A DNA stretch of 13,109 nucleotides from contig JAGKWS010000108.1 in NCBI GenBank assembly GCA_021151685.1, positions 1 to 13,109 of the forward strand, given 5' to 3'. Below, piece by piece: positions 5,146 to 13,109 of this stretch. Position numbers and translations under genes: made by a program. Every line of letters starts with the position of its first letter. The first letter of the stretch is position 1. Below the pieces are notes generated by a model, which saw only the letters and a program-made list of their open reading frames with translations, did no database searches and was not told the origin of the DNA. The DNA is from Chitinophagaceae bacterium. GTDB taxonomy: Bacteria > Bacteroidota > Bacteroidia > Chitinophagales > Chitinophagaceae.

Positions 5146-6654
5146 TTAATAGAGTCTTTCATATGCGGTATCTGCTTTCTGTTTTTGGAGCGCATCATAT
5201 TCTTTGCAATTACAATTTTGTGGTCTCACCTGTTTCAGTTTGGCGGCACTGCCGTTCAGTTGGCGCAATTGTTGGGCAATAGATGTTTCTCTTACGGTCA
5301 TGTTGATGCCCATGGTGTCCAATCCGGCCATCCAGTGTGCTATAGAATCCAAAGTGGTTGGCACCATCTTTAGAGCGTATTTGTTGTTACGGCTGGTAAT
5401 GAATTCTCCTACTCCAAAATAGTCTTTGCCATCCTTTACCCCGGTAGCAAAGACAATTGCCCGTTCGTTTTGCGGCAATGGTATCTGTTCGTCATTTTCA
5501 TAGAAAATAAAATTGTTGGGTTCATCGTTTTTCATGTATCCATTCAAGTAAATTTTCTTACCCGGCAACAGTAACCACACCTCTAAACTGGTATTGCCCG
5601 GCAATGGTGCAGAGACCACCAATGAGCTGCTTTCGAAGCCGGGTAGATTCTTGCTGAGTATATCTACATTGTGCCAGCCAAAAGCTTCGATGTTTGTTTG
5701 GTAGTATAATTGCCTTTGTGTTTCAACTATGACGGTCGCAGCATTATTTGTCGCCCAATTGCTCGCTTCTTCTTTGGCGAAATAGTGCGAATAGATGTCT
5801 ACGAGGCTATCCACTTGTTGTTTATTTTTACCTGCCAACTCGCAATAGAGGTCGCAACTGTCCATTTGTTTCTTATAATCTGGTATGGTATTGGGGTCTA
5901 TATCGCGTGCCTCGTAGTTGGCATAGTCGAATATTTGGTGAAGCTGTTTAGTGGTTATTGACGGGAATGCTGTCATGGCAGTTTTATTGTACACATCATA
6001 TATATACACCGACAGTCTATCGCCGCCTCCAATCATAGCCGCGCTATTCCATACCCAATGCTCCAGCCAATGCCAGTCTCTGCGTTGGTCTAAAAAAGCG
6101 AGTGCCGAACCGGTAGATTTTCGGGTAGTGGAGTGGCATGAAGCGCAGTTATTCCGGAAAAGAACCTGCCCTTCTTTCAAATATTCGCTCAGTTCTTGTT
6201 CGGGCAGTGGGGTTGGGTCTACCCAATCTATGGTGCCATTGGCTGCTACATCGCCCTTGTATAGCTTCATGCCGGGTACTTGTTTGAGGGTGGGTAGCCA
6301 TACGGTAATGGGTTTCAATAGTTTCACATCTTTATCGCCTGCACCTACATAAAACATGCCGCCACTGCATAGTGCGTCATTGCCGGTGCGTGTAGCCAGT
6401 TTGCCACGTACCATATCGGCAAGGGTAAATGCCTCTCTTACCACTATGCGGGCACGGCTACCGGCTGCTTTCAGGGCTCCGTTGGGTATTTCTATTTTCA
6501 AGCCTTTGGCGGTGGTAATGGTGGTGTCTTTATTAACCGGCACATCGAAGTAGCGTGCGGGTAGTACGCTGTCGGCATATGAGGTATTTTGGCTGTACCG
6601 GCAACAAAGGCATACGGTAACTATCAATATCAGGGCAACGAGCATTTTTCGCAT
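5146..6654 (-). CDS. Exported c-type cytochrome with N-terminal beta-rich domain
   Basis: 502 residues. The N-terminus is a hydrophobic export signal (residues 4-18); the cysteines at 15, 17 and 18 might be a lipid anchor, but the lipobox is poor. Residues about 36-120 form a beta-rich region with 'KGLKIEIPNGAL' and 'SGGMFYV', resembling ZU5-like or carbohydrate-free beta-sandwich modules seen in Bacteroidetes surface proteins (similarity by eye). A class I cytochrome c domain follows: CASCH at 170-174 binds heme covalently, and M227 in 'TAMTAFP' is the likely distal ligand. The C-terminal ~260 residues are not recognised; they contain a predicted strand-rich segment (about 330-450) and end in a Cys-containing, charged tail (QNCNCKEYDALQKQ). 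A role in periplasmic or surface electron transfer is inferred from the heme motif only; the redox partner is unknown. Confidence 0.85.
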   Translation of the reverse strand: MRKMLVALILIVTVCLCCRYSQNTSYADSVLPARYFDVPVNKDTTITTAKGLKIEIPNGALKAAGSRARIVVREAFTLADMVRGKLATRTGNDALCSGGMFYVGAGDKDVKLLKPITVWLPTLKQVPGMKLYKGDVAANGTIDWVDPTPLPEQELSEYLKEGQVLFRNNCASCHSTTRKSTGSALAFLDQRRDWHWLEHWVWNSAAMIGGGDRLSVYIYDVYNKTAMTAFPSITTKQLHQIFDYANYEARDIDPNTIPDYKKQMDSCDLYCELAGKNKQQVDSLVDIYSHYFAKEEASNWATNNAATVIVETQRQLYYQTNIEAFGWHNVDILSKNLPGFESSSLVVSAPLPGNTSLEVWLLLPGKKIYLNGYMKNDEPNNFIFYENDEQIPLPQNERAIVFATGVKDGKDYFGVGEFITSRNNKYALKMVPTTLDSIAHWMAGLDTMGINMTVRETSIAQQLRQLNGSAAKLKQVRPQNCNCKEYDALQKQKADTAYERLY

Positions 6655-6782
6655 AGTGTTTTGTTTACCTGATTAATGTAGGGGAATGGCTGATGGTAAC
6701 AGGATTTGAGCCGATTTTAAACATTTACTTTTCCCCCAAGTGAGAAGCGAAAATGATAGAAGCAACAGAGTACATACTGCTG

Positions 6783-6790
6783 TAACTTTA
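6783..6790 (+). promoter_or_regulatory. Candidate -7 element of the NTF2-like gene (TAACTTTA)
   Basis: One mismatch from TAnnTTTG, 15 bp before the ATG at 6806. It supports that start over the upstream in-frame ATG at 6740, because a transcript from here could not encode the longer form. Confidence 0.3.
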
Positions 6791-6805
6791 CAACAAACGC
6801 TACAT

Positions 6806-7264
6806 ATGACCGGGGCAGAGATCATCAATACTTTTTACTCATCGTTTCACAAACATGATGCGGAGACTATGGCGGCACTGTATGCGCCAGATGCTGTTTT
6901 TAACGATGCTGTATTTGGGGAACTGCGCGGTGCCGACATTGGCAATATGTGGCGCATGCTACTGGCGAAGACTGATGTGCAGGTGGTTTGCAGCAATGTG
7001 GCGGCCGATGACCACAAGGGTACCGCCCAATGGGTGGCCACCTATACCTTTGCCAAAACAGGCAAGAAGGTAGTGAACCGGGTATCGGCCAGTTTTGTTT
7101 TCAGCAATGGGAAGATAGTGCAACATACCGATGTATTTGACTTCTGGCAATGGAGCCGGCAAGCGTTGGGGGCATCGGGGCTTTTGCTGGGCTGGTCTCC
7201 TGTACTGAGGAATGCCGTGAGGAAGCAGGCGTTGGATGGGTTGCGCAGGTTTGGCAGCCGGTAA
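6806..7264 (+). CDS. NTF2-like / SnoaL-fold family protein
   Basis: 152 residues from the ATG at 6806. The pattern fits the NTF2-like superfamily: an N-terminal helix (GAEIINTFYSSFHKHDAETM), then 'LYAPDAVFNDAVFGELRG', a helix, and strands ending in VNRVSASFVFSNGKIVQHTD. These cone-shaped folds include SnoaL-type cyclases, ketosteroid isomerase and many uncharacterised binding proteins. The 'GKIVQHTDVFDF' stretch is typical of nuclear transport factor 2 family entries with no known substrate. An in-frame ATG at 6740 would add 22 residues without family resemblance and would lie upstream of the likely promoter. No signal peptide is visible, so it is probably cytoplasmic. It is divergent from the cytochrome gene (151 bp between starts). 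The substrate cannot be inferred. Confidence 0.85.
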   Translation: MTGAEIINTFYSSFHKHDAETMAALYAPDAVFNDAVFGELRGADIGNMWRMLLAKTDVQVVCSNVAADDHKGTAQWVATYTFAKTGKKVVNRVSASFVFSNGKIVQHTDVFDFWQWSRQALGASGLLLGWSPVLRNAVRKQALDGLRRFGSR

Positions 7265-7333
7265 CGGTTGGGGAGACAACGCACATATAGGTAGATATGC
7301 GGTATGCCGGGTTATATCAATCACATTTCACAA

Positions 7334-7349
7334 TACCCATATATGGGTA
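7334..7349. promoter_or_regulatory. 16-bp perfect palindrome upstream of the secreted orphan
   Basis: TACCCATATATGGGTA is fully symmetric and lies 181 bp before the ATG of the 560-residue secreted protein and 70 bp after the preceding gene. The form suits a homodimeric repressor or activator site. It is seen once in the window; the binding protein is unknown. Confidence 0.4.
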
Positions 7350-7476
7350 AAAATAGTGCGCCAACCCATTGGTGGTGTTGAGCGAATGGTACTAATTCTC
7401 TAAAAATACGCAATTCTACGTATCAGATTACATGATATATCTTACTTGTGGCAGTGACAGCTATTGTAGCATTGCA

Positions 7477-7499
7477 TTCGGAAAGCAACAGTTTCCGAA
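7477..7499 (+). other. Hairpin in the leader of the 560-residue gene
   Basis: Arms ttcggaaa (7477-7484) and tttccgaa (7492-7499) with a 7-nt loop, 30 bp before the ATG. It leaves the aggaaa Shine-Dalgarno site (7521-7526) free. This could be a transcript-stabilising or regulatory leader structure; no riboswitch class is recognised. Confidence 0.35.
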
Positions 7500-7529
7500 A
7501 TACAGTAGCAACCACAAAAAAGGAAAATC

Positions 7530-9212
7530 ATGAAAAGAATTCAGACACTTTGTACGGCACTTTTTGTTGCCGGTAGTATGCAGGCGCAAATTGCACTTGA
7601 TGTAAAAACCATGGATCTGAGTGCGAATGGCAAGAGTAAAAAAGCACGTTTTGTCTGTGCAAAAAAGACGGATGGCGAGCTAAAACTAACCTTCTCTACC
7701 AGAACATGCGAACAAACAGATTTGGGTGCAGTAATAGAGTTTGAAGGAACGAATTACGGATTTGAGCACCTTGTTTTTGACGACAAATTACAGTTCAAAC
7801 GTTTGGATAAAGAATCGGTGGTGGGCATGGGCAAGGCACTGGCCATAGCACCAGTATTGGGTAGTGGTGTAGATGTAAAAGATGGATATGGCTACTGGCA
7901 GGGTGCCGGGCGCGAGGGGGCATGGCTGGACCAGTACAGGTATTACCCCAAGATATATGCTTCGGTTGGTAACAACTTCAATCCATCGGGCTGTGTAGAG
8001 CGGTTGGAGGCAAAGAAAACGGGTATGAAGATACCATTTACGGGCGAGGGTTATCTGTATTCGAGCGTGCTGGGCAACGAAATAACTACACTCACCTATA
8101 CGGCGGCCAATGGCAACGAAACGGCAAAAGCGTATTGCCGGATATATGGTACTGATGGTAGCAAAAAGAAGGAGACAACGTTTGACATACCGTACAAAAA
8201 CTTTGCAGCGCGTTTTTTGAAGGTGCAACGGGCTGATGGTGTACAAGACCACATCATGATACTGCAACCCACCAGCGGCTGGAACAAGTATGGTGTGAAG
8301 GTGGCCGAAACCAAAACAAATCCGCTGGAGTTTGAGTTCTTCAGAATAGACGGGACTACGCTTGAGGTAAAAGAACGCTTTACGTTCAATGCGCTGAATA
8401 CGCAATGGTTGCCAGAGCAAATTGTGGAACACAATGGTAGCCTGTACATACTGGGGCAGTCGGCGGGCAAGGTGAAGATGACTGGCTACTACTATGGTTC
8501 GTTTCAGACGGCTGAGGGCGGCAACTTTCAGAATGCTACACGGATAGATGAATTGGAGAACTACCAGATAATGCGGGTGCAAAACGGAAAAATGGCAGGC
8601 ATCAGCGTGATAACGCCTGATGACATGGAAAAGGTGCAAAAGAATGTGTCTGGCAGTAAGGGTAGCAACTCGCCGTCGGGGTATTTCCGTTTTCAGGAGC
8701 TGAAGATTGTGAACAACAACCTGTACATAACCGGGCAAAATACCAGCCCCGGCAAGGAAGGTGACAACCGGAAAGAGGAATTTATGATGATACTGAATGC
8801 CAACCTGAAACCAGAGCATGTATATTTTGTACCCAAGAGCAATTACTCAAACTCCAACATGTTTGTATCGGCCGATGCCAAAACGATGTATTGGGCCATA
8901 TATGACTATAGTAGCTTCGACATATCGGCTGTGCGGAAGGAGCCAACGCAAATAAAGGCAGGCTTTGTAATGGGTGGCATAGACCATTCATTTTTAGGAA
9001 AATCGAAAAGTGATGATGGGCCCTCTTTGGAACTGGTTAAAATTGATTTGAGCACCAATTCCGCATCAACCCTTCAAAAATGTGGCGAAGATGATTATAC
9101 CCTGCTTGATGAATGCCCTGTACTATATTCAAATGATAAAGAAGTGGTATTTCTGGGGGTATCGGGCGGTAAAAAGGAGCGCGTAAGTAAATTAATTACC
9201 CTGAAGTTGTAA
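7530..9212 (+). CDS. Secreted protein of unknown function
   Basis: 560 residues. The signal peptide MKRIQTLCTALFVAGSMQA is probably cut before Q20 (MQA|Q). The mature part has alternating short strands and repeated phrases such as 'GSLYILGQSAG', 'NNLYITGQNTS' and 'MYWAIYDYSS', about 100 residues apart, which suggest a beta-propeller-like or otherwise strand-rich architecture. I do not recognise a family. There is no T9SS C-terminal sorting domain (it ends in KERVSKLITLKL), no membrane segment and no lipobox, so a periplasmic location or release by another route is likely. A good Shine-Dalgarno site (aggaaa, 7521-7526) sets the start. The gene stands alone on the plus strand with a 265-bp upstream region and ends before a bidirectional terminator shared with the large convergent gene. 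Confidence 0.85.
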   Translation: MKRIQTLCTALFVAGSMQAQIALDVKTMDLSANGKSKKARFVCAKKTDGELKLTFSTRTCEQTDLGAVIEFEGTNYGFEHLVFDDKLQFKRLDKESVVGMGKALAIAPVLGSGVDVKDGYGYWQGAGREGAWLDQYRYYPKIYASVGNNFNPSGCVERLEAKKTGMKIPFTGEGYLYSSVLGNEITTLTYTAANGNETAKAYCRIYGTDGSKKKETTFDIPYKNFAARFLKVQRADGVQDHIMILQPTSGWNKYGVKVAETKTNPLEFEFFRIDGTTLEVKERFTFNALNTQWLPEQIVEHNGSLYILGQSAGKVKMTGYYYGSFQTAEGGNFQNATRIDELENYQIMRVQNGKMAGISVITPDDMEKVQKNVSGSKGSNSPSGYFRFQELKIVNNNLYITGQNTSPGKEGDNRKEEFMMILNANLKPEHVYFVPKSNYSNSNMFVSADAKTMYWAIYDYSSFDISAVRKEPTQIKAGFVMGGIDHSFLGKSKSDDGPSLELVKIDLSTNSASTLQKCGEDDYTLLDECPVLYSNDKEVVFLGVSGGKKERVSKLITLKL

Positions 9213-9242
9213 CAGGCAAAGCCAGCTTTCCGGCAAAGCCGC

Positions 9243-9281
9243 AAACGACAGAACCCACCGATGAGGTGGGTTCTGTCGTTT
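9243..9281. terminator. Bidirectional hairpin terminator between convergent genes
   Basis: Perfect 17-bp arms, aaacgacagaacccacc (9243-9259) and ggtgggttctgtcgttt (9265-9281), around a 5-nt loop. It lies 30 bp past the plus-strand stop and 34 bp past the minus-strand stop. The arms begin with AAA and end with TTT, giving a short U-run on either strand. The position between convergent genes and the stem strength argue for a shared terminator. Confidence 0.8.
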
Positions 9282-9315
9282 ATGCAGGCAATATATTATT
9301 TACAATTTTCGACCG

Positions 9316-12300
9316 TTACCATTTTACAAACTTGCGCACCTCGCGGCCTTCGGGGCCATATAGCGTGATGTTGTACACACCGGCGGGCAGGTCTTTGATG
9401 TCTATGACGGTTTGTGTGCCATTGGTATGGCCCTGCTGTAGCTGCTGGCCTACTGCGTTGGTGATAGTGTATGTAGTATAGTTACCGGCATGGGCCTGTA
9501 TGGTAAGCTGTGTAGTGGCAGGGTTGGGGTATATCTTTACACTGCTACCCTGAACATCGGCAATATGTACAGGTGCTAACGGGCAGCCCTTGAGGTTCTG
9601 CACGGTGTTGGTCATTACCACATCGTTATGGTCGAAGTAGATACCCACACGACTAAGTATAGATGCACCGGTGGGCATATCGGCCCGACGCTTGATGTCG
9701 TAAATAAAGGCACCATCGTTCAGGCCTTTCCATGAGCTGTCCAGCAACTTGATGTCGGGGAATTCAAATTTCACAATATTGTATCCTCCATCGGTGTATG
9801 GGTATATATTCATTTGCTCGGCCGATGACAGAATGATTTCCATAGAGTGAGGATCGAGCCATGGCGACAAGGTATCCATTACATATACATTGTGTGCGGT
9901 ATCATTGCCCAGATTTTCGAAATGTACGGTGAAGCGGAATTTTGTTGTTGTATCGAAACAACCGGCAGGGCTTACCTCTATAATGTTGGGGTCGTAGGGG
10001 CCACGCACGGTGTCGGTACGTATGATGACATTATTGGTAGTATCGGCATCGCTGCCCGTTGGTATTATCCGCATTTCGCAGGTGACGGTATCGCCAATGA
10101 TTAGTGGTGCGCTAAACGGAGACCTTACATCGAAGTAGAAGCTACGTGGGGCTACATCTGTTGCTACGGCGGTAGATACCCATGTGATGTATGGGAATAC
10201 TGCTGTATACCCTACCGGCGAACTGTAGGCACCTCCATTGTACTTGTGGCTGTACCTGTATTGCAATGTACCATCGGCCGGTATACAGAGGTTGTTGCGC
10301 AGGTAAATGGTGCCACTTTGCCTGTTGGTGGCTGAGGCTGTCATAACGGTGTGTATGGCCAAATCGGAAGAGGTGGCAACAGAGCCACACCTAACACCAA
10401 AGAACAGCGTAGGGTACAATACCGTACCAGATACTATAGATACAGAGTGGATACCTGTAGACGGACACACCACATCCTTATCGGGGGTAAGCACCCTGAA
10501 GGTATAGACTGTACCCACCGGGCCCATAGCACGGTAATACAAGCCACTGGTTACCGAATAGGTGTCTATTGCCACGCCGTTAGAATCGACCTGTAGCAGA
10601 ACCGGGGTATAGTTGAATACTTCTGTACTGCTTTTGACACAATTGGCATCGTTGTCGGAAAATATCTTGACAGGTATAGTGCGGCAGAAGAAGTGGGTAT
10701 AGGAACGAATGATGGTATCTTGTGGCACACCAGACAGATACAATATACGCTGTACGGTGTAGGTACCGGGGGTGGTGTATGGATGCAGTGTGTTGCGGTA
10801 TGCGTGGTCGGCAGCATTTATGAGCGATACAGAATCGGAAGTGCCATCGCCATAGAATGTCTTGAGCCGCAGTAATGGCGAGATACTATTGACACGGGTA
10901 AATATGCGTGTAGCGTTACAAACGGTGTCGCTTGGGTTGTAAATGCTATCGACTGCGATACTGTATGGATAATCTACAAACACACTGGCTGAATATGCCG
11001 ATATGCCGCTATTGGTACATGTTATTTTGCAGCGATAGTGGAAGGCATCGGTAGGGGTATGCGTGTAGGGAACATTGGTTGCACCAGGGATATTGGCCCA
11101 GCCGGTTACGCCATCAAAAGACCGCTCCCACTGATAAGTGAAGCCTGTAAGCGCAGGAATTCCTGTCAAGCCGAGTGTGAGCGAACAACCGCTGCAATAC
11201 GTAGTACTTGCTGTGGCAGTGCCACCAACCGGTGTGCCGGTGCAGGCGCAGGCTACGGTGTAGGCAATTTTTCTGGCATTAGAGAACACCTCATCGCCGG
11301 TGGCAGTGCAGCGCGCCTTGAGGCGGTAGAAAGTAGTAGCACCAAGGCCGGTAAATGTATAGGGTACTGTGGTAGCCCCTGCCATATCGGTCCAAGTAAC
11401 ACTATCGGGCGAGGACTGCCATTGGAGTGTAACACCTGTAGATGCTGTATAACCAACACTGTTGAGTATGATAGATGTAGTGGCACAGGCACTGTTGGTA
11501 TTGGGGCTGCAAACACCGGCTGTATGCAGGCATGGGCAAGCAGCACTGTAGGTTATCTTACTGGCACTGCTGATGGTGGATGCTGCCGAAGCCGAGCAAG
11601 TAACTATGCAACGATACCATGTAGTAGCCGTGATGCCGGTAAACGAGTAGCCCGATGCTGTAGCACCGGGTATATTGTTCCACACCACACTATCTGCCGA
11701 TGACTGCCACTGATATGTGAGACCAGATATACTGCTATAACCAGCTACAGAAACCGAGAGGGGCGTGGTGGCGCATGCAATAGGCGAGTTGGCACTAACG
11801 ATGCCCGATGTGGGTGTGCCGGAACAGGGTGTGATAAATGTACTGTCTATGCCACCGGGTACATTGTATATATAGGCATAAGAAAAGGTTACACTATCGC
11901 CTGCAGGTATAGAACCCAACCGAAAAACAAGCCCAAAAGCAATATCTCCGCTAAGGGTAGCACCCGGTGTTGCGGATGAGCCAGTCCATGTGCCAGCCCA
12001 TACCGGGGCGAGGTCTACTGCACTGGAAATGGACCAACTACTGTAGGCAAAGCAACGAGCCCTTGCATCTATAGCCCCAAGACCGAACGAACGGGCAGCA
12101 AGGGGATAGGAAGAACCTCCGGTGGCTGTAACTAAAACTCTATGGGCTGTATCGTTCTGGTAGACTATGGTATTGGAGGTAGTGAATCCGCCTCCGGGCC
12201 ATGTTTGGTCGATATCGGGGTCGCAGGTGCGTAGATAGTATATGTCGGGCGAAGCTACGGTGGCAGTATTTTTCAGTGTCACCTTCATTACGGCAGCCGA

Positions 12301-12786
12301 TGCATTGTGTTGGATACTGGTTTCCATATTGATGAGGATGGAACCCGCAGCACCTGCCCAATAGCCATATACACCAGCCGATGTTGAGGCATAGCCCACA
12401 TTGCTGCCTGTAAGTGTAAGGCCTGCTGACACATAGGTGCCGGAACAGTTTTGGAATGCCTGCGCCCGTCCGGAACCTACTTGTATTTCCCATCCTTCGA
12501 ACGGGGAACCGGGATAAGTGTAATCGCCCATGTAGGGCGGTGTACCCACCGTCCAGCCATCGTGGCCCCAATCGTATACGGATGCAAGCTGACCTCCCCC
12601 ACCACCGGATGATGTGCGTGGGTGGTAACCCGATGGTATACCGGAGCTGGCACCCCAGGAACCGTTGGGGGTTATACCTACCTCCAGATAGTTGCCCTGG
12701 AGAAAGATGTTGGAGCCCACCATTTGGGCTCGTAATGCCGGAAAGAGCAACATGAGGGGGGCAATGATGATGAGTACACGTTTCAT
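9316..12786 (-). CDS. Large T9SS-secreted surface protein with Ig-like repeats
   Basis: 1156 residues. The signal peptide MKRVLIIIAPLMLLFPALRA is cut before Q21. Residues 22-320 form a Gly/Ser/Tyr-rich N-terminal domain of unknown fold with 'GNYLEVGITPNG' and 'WTVGTPPYMGDYTYPG'. Three Ig-like repeats follow (about 321-414, 418-511, 513-608), each with 'YQWQSS--SV-W--IPGAT' and a 'YRC---C' strand. Residues about 640-690 look like a PKD domain (DGTSDS, PGTYTV). Residues 925-1065 match the conserved Bacteroidetes repeat region now called DUF7619: YDPN, FENLGNDTAHNVYVMDTL, IYFDHNDVVMTNT. The end (1083-1156) is a type A T9SS sorting domain: KIYPNPA, TNAVGQ, DLPAGVYNI, FVKW. It is therefore exported, carried through T9SS and probably surface-attached or released; an adhesive or matrix role is inferred. 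No catalytic motif is seen, and the gene is intact. Confidence 0.9.
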   Translation of the reverse strand: MKRVLIIIAPLMLLFPALRAQMVGSNIFLQGNYLEVGITPNGSWGASSGIPSGYHPRTSSGGGGGQLASVYDWGHDGWTVGTPPYMGDYTYPGSPFEGWEIQVGSGRAQAFQNCSGTYVSAGLTLTGSNVGYASTSAGVYGYWAGAAGSILINMETSIQHNASAAVMKVTLKNTATVASPDIYYLRTCDPDIDQTWPGGGFTTSNTIVYQNDTAHRVLVTATGGSSYPLAARSFGLGAIDARARCFAYSSWSISSAVDLAPVWAGTWTGSSATPGATLSGDIAFGLVFRLGSIPAGDSVTFSYAYIYNVPGGIDSTFITPCSGTPTSGIVSANSPIACATTPLSVSVAGYSSISGLTYQWQSSADSVVWNNIPGATASGYSFTGITATTWYRCIVTCSASAASTISSASKITYSAACPCLHTAGVCSPNTNSACATTSIILNSVGYTASTGVTLQWQSSPDSVTWTDMAGATTVPYTFTGLGATTFYRLKARCTATGDEVFSNARKIAYTVACACTGTPVGGTATASTTYCSGCSLTLGLTGIPALTGFTYQWERSFDGVTGWANIPGATNVPYTHTPTDAFHYRCKITCTNSGISAYSASVFVDYPYSIAVDSIYNPSDTVCNATRIFTRVNSISPLLRLKTFYGDGTSDSVSLINAADHAYRNTLHPYTTPGTYTVQRILYLSGVPQDTIIRSYTHFFCRTIPVKIFSDNDANCVKSSTEVFNYTPVLLQVDSNGVAIDTYSVTSGLYYRAMGPVGTVYTFRVLTPDKDVVCPSTGIHSVSIVSGTVLYPTLFFGVRCGSVATSSDLAIHTVMTASATNRQSGTIYLRNNLCIPADGTLQYRYSHKYNGGAYSSPVGYTAVFPYITWVSTAVATDVAPRSFYFDVRSPFSAPLIIGDTVTCEMRIIPTGSDADTTNNVIIRTDTVRGPYDPNIIEVSPAGCFDTTTKFRFTVHFENLGNDTAHNVYVMDTLSPWLDPHSMEIILSSAEQMNIYPYTDGGYNIVKFEFPDIKLLDSSWKGLNDGAFIYDIKRRADMPTGASILSRVGIYFDHNDVVMTNTVQNLKGCPLAPVHIADVQGSSVKIYPNPATTQLTIQAHAGNYTTYTITNAVGQQLQQGHTNGTQTVIDIKDLPAGVYNITLYGPEGREVRKFVKW

Positions 12787-13109
12787 AAGCGCATTATGAA
12801 TAAATATGATGATTGGATAACAAGATAACAGACAGTTAATATTGCTACAAGGTTGGTAACACTTACAAAAAAATATAAAAATCTTGTTATTTGGAAAACA
12901 AGTGTAAGAGTATTGGCCTCATCGTATTGATGCTTACTATTTTGTGTACTGCCAAGAGTCGGTTTAAGATTTATTCATTGCCTTTCTTATGGTTGTTTTT
13001 GGCTGCAACTTCGTTACATTTTCGCCATAGGGAGGACTATGACTGCAACATGTGCCTCGTTTCGCTCAAAAACAACTTTCATAATAAATACAAGCAATAA
13101 TTCTTAAAC
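12787..13109. other. Upstream region of the large surface-protein gene; no gene seen
   Basis: 323 A/T-rich bases before the minus-strand ATG at 12786. It contains ataacaagat (12817-12826) and its perfect inverted partner atcttgttat (12881-12890), 54 bp apart, which could be a paired regulator site. A 69-residue plus-strand frame from a TTG at 12891 has a hydrophobic middle but no Shine-Dalgarno site and no recognisable family, so it is not called. No tRNA, terminator or repeat from the left block is visible. Confidence 0.5.

Noticed and set aside
6740..6805. Upstream start adding 22 residues to the NTF2-like protein
   Set aside because: The extra residues do not resemble the family, and the probable -7 element at 6783-6790 lies inside them.
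7788..8819. 343-codon minus-strand frame
   Set aside because: It is the shadow of the 560-residue plus-strand gene, which has a signal peptide, a Shine-Dalgarno site and a terminator; the shadow product is rich in His, Arg, Cys and Leu with no family resemblance.
11038..11703. 221-codon plus-strand frame, rich in Gly and Cys
   Set aside because: It is antisense to the Ig-like repeats of the large surface protein; its composition is explained by the Thr/Ser/Ala-rich codons on the real strand.
12891..13100. 69-codon plus-strand frame with a hydrophobic middle
   Set aside because: It starts at TTG, has no Shine-Dalgarno site, lies in A/T-rich upstream DNA and shows no recognisable family; a real small membrane protein cannot be excluded but is not supported.

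Overview
The window looks like a chromosomal segment of a Bacteroidetes bacterium, probably close to Chitinophagaceae. The signs are a type IX secretion (T9SS) C-terminal sorting domain on a large cell-surface protein, signal peptides ending in the typical 'AQ', a free-standing Reg_prop propeller lipoprotein, few Shine-Dalgarno sites, and several TAnnTTTG-type -7 elements. The genus is an inference; no marker gene is present.

Layout. Positions 1-1424 hold no believable gene. They are a patchwork of structured intergenic repeats: two near-identical copies and one diverged partial copy of a ~285-bp element, two copies of a 58-bp double-hairpin element, and several isolated palindromes ending in a perfect 19-bp-arm hairpin. 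Positions 1425-3173 (minus) carry an AraC-family regulator followed 63 bp later by an extended SDR (NAD-dependent epimerase/dehydratase type), a likely regulator-target pair. Positions 3345-3884 (minus) carry tRNA-Ser(UGA), an intrinsic terminator and a small GIY-YIG nuclease-family gene. Positions 4000-6654 (minus) carry two exported proteins: a c-type cytochrome with an N-terminal beta-rich region and a seven-blade propeller lipoprotein. Positions 6806-7264 (plus) encode an NTF2/SnoaL-fold protein. Positions 7530-9212 (plus) encode a 560-residue secreted protein of unknown function. It converges, through a shared perfect hairpin terminator, on a 1156-residue minus-strand T9SS cargo protein (9316-12786). 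The last 323 bp are that gene's upstream region, with no convincing gene.

Together the genes describe envelope and surface biology: a secreted multidomain adhesin-like protein, a sensor-like propeller, an exported cytochrome and an exported orphan. No defence system, CRISPR array, transposase or prophage is visible. The least explained material is the repeat block at the left edge, the ~300-residue N-terminal domain of the T9SS cargo, and the 560-residue orphan with a 16-bp perfect palindrome upstream.
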